A DNA stretch of 21,974 nt, taken from the NCBI GenBank assembly GCA_964385705.1, contig CAYLQG010000010.1, positions 1 through 21,974 of the forward strand, in the 5' to 3' direction. The DNA comes from DATKGN01 sp964385705 (GTDB taxonomy: Bacteria; Patescibacteriota; Microgenomatia; UBA10105; UBA927). Shown here piece after piece: positions 15,279 to 21,623 of the stretch. A program made the position numbers and the translations under genes. Numbering within the stretch: the stretch's first letter is position 1; every line of letters begins with the position of its first letter. The notes under the pieces are model-generated. The model was not told where the DNA came from and made no database searches. It worked only from the letters and a program-made list of their open reading frames with translations.

Positions 15279-15287
15279 TGCTACAAT
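15279..15287 (+). promoter_or_regulatory. Extended -10 promoter that fixes the start at 15298
   Basis: TGCTACAAT (15279-15287) is an extended -10 box; the in-frame ATG at 15286 overlaps it and the frame's first ATG (15253) lies upstream. The first usable start is the ATG at 15298, 10 nt after the box, giving a leaderless or nearly leaderless mRNA. Confidence 0.6.
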
Positions 15288-15297
15288 GACGAAAATT

Positions 15298-16053
15298 ATG
15301 GATAACGAAGAGAATGTACAATCCCCTGCATATAAACATACTGCCATAATCGCCATTGGTGTCAGTGTCGCCATCATTGCGGTCATCATCCTTCAACATA
15401 ATCTTGCGTTTCAGAATGTCGGCACCATTGTCCTCCCTGCCGGCGGCACGTATTTAGGTCCGACGGATACAACAACTCCGGCTCCGGCCATTACGACACC
15501 TGCTCCTGTCGTGCCAACGGTGACTGCATCAATAACACCCACTGCACCGGCCAAAAACGGCACATACACTACAGCTCAGGGTAAATTTGCCGTCACCAAA
15601 GATGCCGTGTGGGTCACCGTGAAAGGAAATAAATACCCGTATTCATTTAAAAGACCTGCTGCACTCAACCTCGTCACATTTCCCAATGACCAGTTTGATA
15701 TTTATGCAATCTCCTGGAATGGACAGCCGCCGGATCAAAACGTCCTCATCGGAGTTGATAATCTTAACAGAACTGATGCACTGAAACAGTACATTGATGT
15801 GTCAAAACGGACCTATGTTGAGAATTGGTGGAAACAATTTGGGCTTAAGGGAATCGGGTCAATCACGGAATTTACCAATAGTCACGGCCTCAAGGGCTAT
15901 CGTGCGAAATTTTTAAATAGTGCCGGCCAGACTCCCAATGATGACGTCTTTTTTGAAGCACCGGACCCGGCTTACGTCATCCATGTTGCAAGCGGAGTCT
16001 TAGATTCTTCGGTGTTTGATCCGCTCATTGACAGCGTCGCATGGGGAAAATAA
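15298..16053 (+). CDS. Membrane-anchored exported protein with Thr/Pro linker and PsbP-like C-terminal domain
   Basis: A 251-residue protein from the ATG at 15298. A short polar start precedes one helix (about 15-33, TAIIAIGVSVAIIAVIILQ) acting as signal anchor. A Thr/Pro/Ala-rich linker (about 55-86, TDTTTPAPAITTPAPVVPTV) follows, then a globular domain (about 90-251) with alternating strands: PYSFKRPAALNLVTFP, FFEAPDPAYVIHVASG, FDPLIDSVAW. The 'P..w......p......yy..p....v......' course resembles the PsbP/Mog1-like fold sometimes found in exported bacterial proteins; this is a weak fold guess. The Thr-rich linker could be a target of the glycosyltransferases around it (inference). It is followed by a Gpi18-like gene only 15 bp on, probably one operon. 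Confidence 0.65.
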   Translation: MDNEENVQSPAYKHTAIIAIGVSVAIIAVIILQHNLAFQNVGTIVLPAGGTYLGPTDTTTPAPAITTPAPVVPTVTASITPTAPAKNGTYTTAQGKFAVTKDAVWVTVKGNKYPYSFKRPAALNLVTFPNDQFDIYAISWNGQPPDQNVLIGVDNLNRTDALKQYIDVSKRTYVENWWKQFGLKGIGSITEFTNSHGLKGYRAKFLNSAGQTPNDDVFFEAPDPAYVIHVASGVLDSSVFDPLIDSVAWGK

Positions 16054-16068
16054 CCCGCTTACCGACTT

Positions 16069-17970
16069 ATGAAGAAAGTGTTCACATTTGTTACGAATCC
16101 GACTAACTTCCAATTCCTCCTCGGCGTCGCGCTCGTCCTCAGGCTTGTCCTCATACCGAATCCTGGATTTGAAGCAGATGTGGCCTTCTGGAAATCGTGG
16201 GGGCTCGCGGTCCGTGACTTCGGCATCGTCAAAGGCCTCCCCTTAACGAATTTTAATTATCCCTCCCCCTTCGCCTACGTTTTGGCACTTATGGCCGATA
16301 TATACAGCTTTTTTGCCAATCCGCACAATTATAATGAATACTGGAACAATGCAAATATCCTTTTCCTTGCTATTTGTAAAACGCCGTCAATCCTTGCAGA
16401 CTTCGGCATATTCGCCGTCATCCTCTGGATCGGGAAAAACGCCAAACGCATTGGGTTCCCGGAGCTTCCCATGCCGTTTTATACGTTACTTGCTTTTATA
16501 TACCTCTTAAGTCCGCTCGCGATGCTTGACGGCGCCCTTTGGGGCCAGGTAGACAGCGTCGGAGTCGTCATTTTTCTTGTCGCAAACTGCCTTGTCCTCC
16601 GGAAAAAACCGTTCCTTGCCGGTGTCGTTTACATGATCGCGATGATGACGAAACTCCAGAACATGATTTACGGCCCGGTGTTTTTCCTTTTTATCTGGCA
16701 GTATCTCGGATTTGAGGGCTTCATGCAGGCGTTGGGCGGCGCTGCACTCACGTTTTTCTCACTCAATATCGAATTTATCCTCAACCGTGATATGGGCAGA
16801 GTCGCCGGCGACTTAACCGGCAATTACGATTACTTCCCTTGGATGTCTCTCAACGCCTATAACATCTGGTGGATTGTATCGGGCGCAAAGGGCATGCAGA
16901 TGTCGGATAAGAATATGGCGATAGGGATCGTAAACGCAAAAACCGTTGGCCTTTTTATGTTTGCATCAACGTATCTTCTGGCTGTTCTCACAATGCTTAA
17001 AGGGAAATTCTTGCCAACGAACAATACAACAATACGACAATACAACAATGAGGGTGGCTTGAAAAGTACGATAGTTTCCCGGGAACTATTATTCCGTTAT
17101 TTAAGCGGGTTAATCATCGCCGCCTCCGGCTTTTTCCTTTTTCAGACGGAATCCCACGACCGGTACGCCTTCCCCGTCATCGTATTTTTACTACTGTGGG
17201 GGCCATTTTGGGTAACAAAGATTGAAAATGGAGCATGGAAGATAGATCAAAAGAAATTAAAAGGCTTTTTTATATTCTATCTCCTCCTCTCTATTCTCTA
17301 TTTTTATAATCTCCACAATGCTTTTATACAGAATTATCCGCATAACGGGATTGGGTTTCTGACTGGCCTCAATATTCCGACGCTGACGGTTCTTGCGTCA
17401 TTTGCCCAGATCGGTGTATTTGGGTATTTTCTCTATATATTGCGGCGCTATATCACGACCCCTATTTTTGCATCGTGCGCGGGTATTTGTATACTCCTTA
17501 TTCTGGTTAAAAACGCACCGCTTATAATGAAAAAACCCATCTATATAACGAAGCTGACACCGATTTCAGCGACAGCTGGTTATGGGAGTAGAATGGTCGA
17601 TATGCCGGTGATGGCGAGCTTTGGATTTAGCAAATGGGGTTTTTTATCGACCCAATATGCATTTTACCACCACGGTATCGGCACACACGCGCCGGCACGC
17701 GAGGTGTATGATATCAACCGGAATTTTAAAATGCTCACTACGGATGTCGGCATCGACACGAACGGCGGCCCGCAAGGGAGCGTCGAGTTTGACGTCTACG
17801 GCGACGGAAAAGAACTCTACTCGTCAGGCTTAGTCACCCGATATCAGTTCCCGAGACATGCGAATATCAATGTCACGGGCGTCAAAACGCTTGAACTGAT
17901 CGTTACAGATGGTGGTAATGGTAATGTCGATGATCACGCCGATTGGCTTAATACGCAGTTAATACCATAA
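16069..17970 (+). CDS. Gpi18-like mannosyltransferase (GT-C) fused to a C-terminal NPCBM/CBM51-type domain
   Basis: A 633-residue protein. The N-terminal ~490 residues are a multi-helix GT-C enzyme: the first loop GFEADVAFWKSWG holds the catalytic acid region, FNYPSPFAYVLALM is the following 'NYPP' element, and LDGALWGQVDSVGVVIFL plus MMTKLQNMIYGP match the WGQ-D-S and K-x-Q signatures of COG5542 (Gpi18-related mannosyltransferases). From about residue 490 there is a soluble outside domain with GIGTHAPAREVYDINRNF (536 on), DVYGDGKELYSSGL and DHADWLN (622-628). These are strong marks of NPCBM/NEW2 domains, better known from secreted glycoside hydrolases. The fusion suggests the enzyme holds the glycan it extends or acts on. 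An 8-bp tandem repeat codes residues 318-327. It follows the anchored protein gene by 15 bp with no Shine-Dalgarno. Confidence 0.8.
   Translation: MKKVFTFVTNPTNFQFLLGVALVLRLVLIPNPGFEADVAFWKSWGLAVRDFGIVKGLPLTNFNYPSPFAYVLALMADIYSFFANPHNYNEYWNNANILFLAICKTPSILADFGIFAVILWIGKNAKRIGFPELPMPFYTLLAFIYLLSPLAMLDGALWGQVDSVGVVIFLVANCLVLRKKPFLAGVVYMIAMMTKLQNMIYGPVFFLFIWQYLGFEGFMQALGGAALTFFSLNIEFILNRDMGRVAGDLTGNYDYFPWMSLNAYNIWWIVSGAKGMQMSDKNMAIGIVNAKTVGLFMFASTYLLAVLTMLKGKFLPTNNTTIRQYNNEGGLKSTIVSRELLFRYLSGLIIAASGFFLFQTESHDRYAFPVIVFLLLWGPFWVTKIENGAWKIDQKKLKGFFIFYLLLSILYFYNLHNAFIQNYPHNGIGFLTGLNIPTLTVLASFAQIGVFGYFLYILRRYITTPIFASCAGICILLILVKNAPLIMKKPIYITKLTPISATAGYGSRMVDMPVMASFGFSKWGFLSTQYAFYHHGIGTHAPAREVYDINRNFKMLTTDVGIDTNGGPQGSVEFDVYGDGKELYSSGLVTRYQFPRHANINVTGVKTLELIVTDGGNGNVDDHADWLNTQLIP
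17020..17049 (+). repeat. 8-bp tandem repeat in the Gpi18-like gene
   Basis: Units AACAATAC (17020-17027), AACAATAC, GACAATAC and a partial AACAAT (17044-17049). It codes for NNTTIRQYNN in a loop after a helix. A gain or loss of one unit would shift the frame. Confidence 0.75.
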
Positions 17971-17977
17971 GATGGTA

Positions 17978-18047
17978 TTGTCATTCCCGCGTAGGCGGGA
18001 ATCGGTTTTTGAATAGATCCTCGGGTCCTTCGGCCCGAGGATGACAA
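17978..18047. repeat. Two-hairpin element with TTGTCAT/ATGACAA ends
   Basis: Ends TTGTCAT (17978-17984) and ATGACAA (18041-18047) are perfect inverted repeats. Inside are two stems: ATTCCCGC-GTAG-GCGGGAAT and CCTCGGG-TCCTTCGG-CCCGAGG. Right after the Gpi18-like gene it may end that operon. The single hairpin at 7153 looks like a half copy. Confidence 0.65.
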
Positions 18048-18108
18048 GGGTGAGTAAGGTTAACATGAAATGACGCTATGCGAGGGATAAAATTTTTGAA
18101 TCGAACGA

Positions 18109-18255
18109 GGTTAGCAATACATTTTTGAAGACAACTGTGCGTTTGCGCGAGATTAGGAGAATGACATGATGGCAAACGCGCATTTAGCGAGATCGGAAAT
18201 GTGATCATGATAAGGAGGGGCTATCGAGCGGGTCTGAAAAAATGCATTGCGAACC
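18109..18255. repeat. Long palindromic element, intergenic (family 2, copy I4)
   Basis: A 147-bp palindrome. Outer arms GGTTAGCAATACATTTTT (18109 on) and AAAAAATGCATTGCGAACC (ending 18255) pair with few mismatches; inner arms TGCGTTTGC (18138-18146) and GCAAACGCGCA (18172-18182) pair. It shares CATTTAGCGAG (18181-18191) and the ATTTTTGA...AACTG left arm with the coding copy at 18900-19047. Its right end touches the probable -10 region of the next gene. Confidence 0.75.
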
Positions 18256-18260
18256 ACAAT
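18255..18260 (+). promoter_or_regulatory. Weak -10 candidate for the gene at 18266
   Basis: CACAAT, 5 nt before the ATG, fits the position of the leaderless promoters elsewhere in this window, but it lacks the TG extension and a good -35. The palindrome ends at its first base. Confidence 0.3.
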
Positions 18261-18265
18261 AAATT

Positions 18266-20935
18266 ATGAAAAATTTAACGAAAGAAAAAATAGTTGCATT
18301 CATACTCCTCCTCTTTGCCGTGGGATTTAACCTATGGTTATATAAATTGGAGCCGACGGCAACGATCGACCCGAACGATAACGCATTCCAATTCGGTTTG
18401 GTTGATAGGACAAACACAATATGGGATTTTGCAATCAAAAAGTGTTCATCTTCGCTCGGCGGGATAATTACCTTCCCCATCTGCCAGTTCAGCTATCTCG
18501 GCGACCACTGGGTCCACAACTGGGCGGATGGCTTTAACTTGCCGTTCTACTACTCGCATGTGCCCCAGATTCTTATCGTCGCCTCATGGCGGTTTATCGC
18601 GCTTTTTGCGCCCCAGTTAAGCCTATTCACCTACTATCATATAGTTATCTACCTATTATTATGTCTCTTCCCAATCTCGGTCTTTATCGCACTCCGGGTC
18701 ATCGGCCTCTCGTGGATGACGGCGGGCGTGGGGGCATTATTTGCCACAAACCTCTCAACCGACGGCCTGTATGGTCTTGACCCGTCCTCTTTTCTCTGGC
18801 GTGGCTACGGCCTCTCAAGCCAGCTATTCGCCATGATCTGGCTCCCGCAGGCGATCGCCTACAGCTACCGATTCTTCGCCGCTCAGGAGGGTGAGGAAGT
18901 CGGGAAACAATTTTTGAGAGAACTGGCGTCCGGACTCAAATATCTTTGGGTAAAAATGAACGGAGCAGGACGCCATTTAGCGAGCGGAAAAAACTCTAAC
19001 CTAGCGCAAGAAACTCAGCGAGCGACTCGAAAAAATTCGTTTCCCGAATTCCTGATACCAGCGATTTTCTACATCACCGCAACAACCGCGGGACATCTTG
19101 GAATCGGCATGATCGCCATGCTCTCCGTCGGATTCTTGGGAATCGCAATCCCTATCATGAAAGTTCTTCGCCAAAAGACTTTCCGCGACGTTGTCGAATC
19201 GGCAAGGGAACAAATCATACGTATCATTATTGTCTGCGGCGTCGCTGTATTCATCCTCGGCTATTGGATCATCCCGATTTTCATCTACGGCAACTACCAC
19301 AACATCTCCTTCTGGGACCCGGTGTGGAAATTTAACTCCTACGGCACGAAGGAAACGATGATACGGCTCTTTAACGGCGACCTCTTTGATTTCGGACGGC
19401 TCCCGATTCTCACTTATTTATCGATCCTCGGAATAATAGTGACACTGCTGAGTGCGGGGAGGCAAAATTTTTCGAGTAACGCCACGCAGGGTATGGATGG
19501 AAAAAAGTCGAGAAACAGTTTGCTTGGCGGAGCCGCAGAAAAACGTTTGCCGACCTCAGCACAAGCTGGAGATTATTCCCCGCTCGCCTTTCTCTTTATC
19601 TTCTGGTTATTGTTCTACTTCGGGAGAACGACCTGGGGAGGACTCATCGATATGATCCCCGGCATGAAAGACTTTCACTTATCCCGGTTTATCGTCGGGC
19701 TTCATGCCGCAGGCATGCTCCTTGCCCCTATCGGGTTCGTGTGGCTCGCCGAATATGCATCACGCATCATGAATGACGGATTACGGAAACTTACGAGCCT
19801 TCGTATTAACTATTCATTTATTCGTTTATTCGTTTATTTAATTATTGGATTATTATTGGTCCCTCCCGTATTTCAATGGACAATTACCTACAATACGCTC
19901 AATAACGAGCTCATTCTCCGGGCCAATACCAATCACGCGAAGGTGGCGGCAGATGAACAGAAATTATTTGCAAAACTCAATTCGCTTGAGCCCGCGCGCG
20001 TATTTGCAGGACGGGGCGGTAGCTTCGGTAAAGACTTCCGGGTGGCCGAGACCCCATACTTCATGGATCTGTCGACCTACGGCATCCCTACGACCCTCTG
20101 GCTGCCTGAAACATGGTCCATGAACTCGGACACCGAACAATTCTTTTCCGAGGACCAAGCAAAGGACTACGACCTCTACAATATGAAATACGTGGCGGCT
20201 CCTCCCAACCAGACGCCCCAGCCCTTCTGGCACCTTATCGACCAGGCCGCCACATGGAAGCTCTATACGGTACCGACTTCCGGCTACTTCACCGTGGGTA
20301 TACGGCCCGCAATCGTCTCTATCAACAAAATCAACTTTTACACCGTCGTCCACCTTTGGATCCAATCCGATGCGCACAAAAACGGGCTATTCCCCGAGTT
20401 GACGTTTGATTCGTCGTATCCAAAAACAACGGGTCTCCCGAACTTCAAAATGACCGATGAGGTGACCTATGTAACGCCCGATAAAACCACACACAACCTA
20501 TTTGCGGAACCCCCGGTGTACCTGCCGCCGGGGATTGCGTCGGTCCAACAATTCAATACCTTGTCCAATAAAAATCTGACCGACGCGAAATTAATTGGAC
20601 CCGAGGGAAATGATACGAACATGGTGTACTCAACAAAGGTGGATGTAGGGACGAATTGTCAGCAGTGTATGGTCATCCTCAAACAGACCTATCATCCCTC
20701 ATGGCGTGCCTGGGTCGATAACAAACCGGTTAAACCGATTATCGTCTTCCCCTTCTATATCGGCGTGCCGGTGAGTCAGCCCGGAATCCATGAGGTGACG
20801 CTCGCCTACGAACCCTCAACGCTCAAAATGGCGCTCATGTATCTCGCCATTATTGCGATCATACTCTGGGTAATAGTCATCATGCTACGAAGGAAAGATC
20901 AGGAACGCCTAAGGACTACGGTGAAACACGGGTAA
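18266..20935 (+). CDS. Very large membrane protein, YfhO/PTPS-related GT-C-like, with two palindrome-encoded loops
   Basis: An 889-residue protein with about 12-13 helices. After helix 1 the outside loop holds DPNDNAFQFGLVDRTNTIWDF (35 on) and HNWADGFNLPFYYSHVPQI, as in large bacterial membrane proteins labelled '6-pyruvoyl-tetrahydropterin synthase-related' that have GT-C architecture. The C-terminal ~350 residues are outside, ending in HPSWRAWVDNKPV...PGIHEVTLAYEP and a last helix, the YfhO-type ending. Residues about 212-261 and 394-432 are polar, low in hydrophobic residues, lie between helices and are coded by two palindromic elements (18900-19047, 19446-19561). An 8-bp tandem repeat codes a helix near 516-529. 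Probable role in moving sugars to surface glycans or proteins; substrate unknown. Its 3' end overlaps the convergent gene by 20 bp. Confidence 0.75.
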   Translation: MKNLTKEKIVAFILLLFAVGFNLWLYKLEPTATIDPNDNAFQFGLVDRTNTIWDFAIKKCSSSLGGIITFPICQFSYLGDHWVHNWADGFNLPFYYSHVPQILIVASWRFIALFAPQLSLFTYYHIVIYLLLCLFPISVFIALRVIGLSWMTAGVGALFATNLSTDGLYGLDPSSFLWRGYGLSSQLFAMIWLPQAIAYSYRFFAAQEGEEVGKQFLRELASGLKYLWVKMNGAGRHLASGKNSNLAQETQRATRKNSFPEFLIPAIFYITATTAGHLGIGMIAMLSVGFLGIAIPIMKVLRQKTFRDVVESAREQIIRIIIVCGVAVFILGYWIIPIFIYGNYHNISFWDPVWKFNSYGTKETMIRLFNGDLFDFGRLPILTYLSILGIIVTLLSAGRQNFSSNATQGMDGKKSRNSLLGGAAEKRLPTSAQAGDYSPLAFLFIFWLLFYFGRTTWGGLIDMIPGMKDFHLSRFIVGLHAAGMLLAPIGFVWLAEYASRIMNDGLRKLTSLRINYSFIRLFVYLIIGLLLVPPVFQWTITYNTLNNELILRANTNHAKVAADEQKLFAKLNSLEPARVFAGRGGSFGKDFRVAETPYFMDLSTYGIPTTLWLPETWSMNSDTEQFFSEDQAKDYDLYNMKYVAAPPNQTPQPFWHLIDQAATWKLYTVPTSGYFTVGIRPAIVSINKINFYTVVHLWIQSDAHKNGLFPELTFDSSYPKTTGLPNFKMTDEVTYVTPDKTTHNLFAEPPVYLPPGIASVQQFNTLSNKNLTDAKLIGPEGNDTNMVYSTKVDVGTNCQQCMVILKQTYHPSWRAWVDNKPVKPIIVFPFYIGVPVSQPGIHEVTLAYEPSTLKMALMYLAIIAIILWVIVIMLRRKDQERLRTTVKHG
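18900..19047. repeat. Long palindromic element inside a coding region (family 2, copy I2)
   Basis: A 148-bp palindrome, in frame within the 889-residue protein gene. Outer arms TCGGGAAACAATTTTTGAG (18900 on) and CTCGAAAAAATTCGTTTCCC (to 19044, then GA) pair almost fully; inner arms TGGCGTCC (18924-18931) and GGACGCCA (18968-18975) are a perfect 8-bp pair. CATTTAGCGAG (18974-18984) and the left arm are shared with the intergenic copy at 18109-18255. Confidence 0.8.
19446..19561. repeat. Palindromic element inside a coding region (family 2, copy I3)
   Basis: A 116-bp palindrome. Outer arms TGCTGAG (19446-19452) and CTCAGCA (19555-19561) are perfect. Next, GGCAAAATTTTTC pairs with GAAAAACGTTTGCC with a one-base bulge, then CGCCACGC with GCTTGGCG. 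It keeps the host frame open and codes a polar loop of about 39 residues between two helices. Confidence 0.75.
19811..19850 (+). repeat. 8-bp tandem repeat in the 889-residue protein gene
   Basis: Units TATTCATT, TATTCGTT, TATTCGTT, TATTTAAT, TATTGGAT, each 8 bp, decaying to the right. It codes part of a hydrophobic helix (YSFIRLFVYLIIG). The repeat is frameshifting if unit number changes. Confidence 0.65.
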
Positions 20936-21623
20936 AAATGACGGGCACATTTGCCCAGGGGACGAGCTTTTCTCCATTATCATATGTCCCGTTATTATTC
21001 GTATCCTGATACAAACGGATAACGACAACAGTTTGCTCCGTATTCCCCGGCAAAATAGGTTTTGATGGCTTGTCCAAGACCCAGACGACAAATGAATTCC
21101 ACAGGCGAACAATTGCCGAGGGTATATTTTTCAGGGAAAAAGCTTCCGAGCGGTACTCTACCCGACCGCTCCCGCTTTTTAATTTCATCGCAATATCAAT
21201 GGTGTTGACGCTCGACGCGCTTAAGGCCATCGTCCGCGTCGGCAATGTCATCGTCACCCCTGCGACCGGTTGAGTGGAAATAGTATATGTTCCTGCGGGT
21301 AGTTGGCCAACTGCCGTCCCGGTGATGCCGCTCATCCCTTTATAGCCGTTTGCGCTTAGGGCAATTGTACCGATGGACTCAACCATTCCGGCGGTCTGAG
21401 CCTTAAAAACGATATTGACAAGTTGTTGCGGCGTTAAATTCGCGGCATTACTTGCCGTTATCGATTGGCTGGCCGACGTCTGCTCCTTTGCGATCGAATA
21501 TAAGAGTGAAGACACCGACTGAAGGTCGGCTGCTTTGACCGTTTGGACTCCATGAGGAGCTAAAAACAAAAGAAATAGAATGAATAAACCAAACGTTCGA
21601 ATAGGTTGTTTATATTTACGCAT
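20916..21623 (-). CDS. Secreted protein with signal peptide and a C-terminal calcium-loop-like motif
   Basis: A 235-residue protein. A basic start and hydrophobic core (FGLFILFLLFLAPHG, 11-25) end in VKAAD, a good signal peptidase I site near residue 32. Residues 35-160 are Ser/Thr/Ala-rich with a strand-like middle (PAGTYTISTQPVAGVTMTLP), reminiscent of carboxypeptidase-regulatory or Cna-B-like beta domains. Near the end D207-T-N-N-N-G-T-Y-D215-N-G-E218 is an EF-hand/dockerin or SdrD-B style calcium loop. Function unknown; an extracellular structural or surface protein is likely, perhaps a substrate of the glycosylation genes nearby. Its start overlaps the upstream gene by 8 bp, so they are co-translated, and its 3' end overlaps the convergent 889-residue gene by 20 bp. 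Confidence 0.7.
   Translation of the reverse strand: MRKYKQPIRTFGLFILFLLFLAPHGVQTVKAADLQSVSSLLYSIAKEQTSASQSITASNAANLTPQQLVNIVFKAQTAGMVESIGTIALSANGYKGMSGITGTAVGQLPAGTYTISTQPVAGVTMTLPTRTMALSASSVNTIDIAMKLKSGSGRVEYRSEAFSLKNIPSAIVRLWNSFVVWVLDKPSKPILPGNTEQTVVVIRLYQDTNNNGTYDNGEKLVPWANVPVIFTRVSP

Larger units (their letters stand above)
17971..18265. other. 295-bp non-coding region made of repeats
   Basis: No gene is seen. It holds the two-hairpin element at 17978-18047 and the long palindrome at 18109-18255, and a possible -10 box right before the next start. Between them lies a third arm-like sequence (GATAAAATTTTTGAATCG near 18087) similar to the family 2 arms. Confidence 0.6.

Noticed and set aside
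17981..18208. Minus-strand ORF of 75 codons in the intergenic repeats
   Set aside because: It consists of translated repeat sequence (two-hairpin element and family 2 palindrome) with no protein-like pattern.
18900..19047. Insertion sequence or transposon inside the 889-residue gene
   Set aside because: Too short for a transposase gene, the frame stays open, and no clear target-site duplication was seen; a non-autonomous palindromic element fits better.
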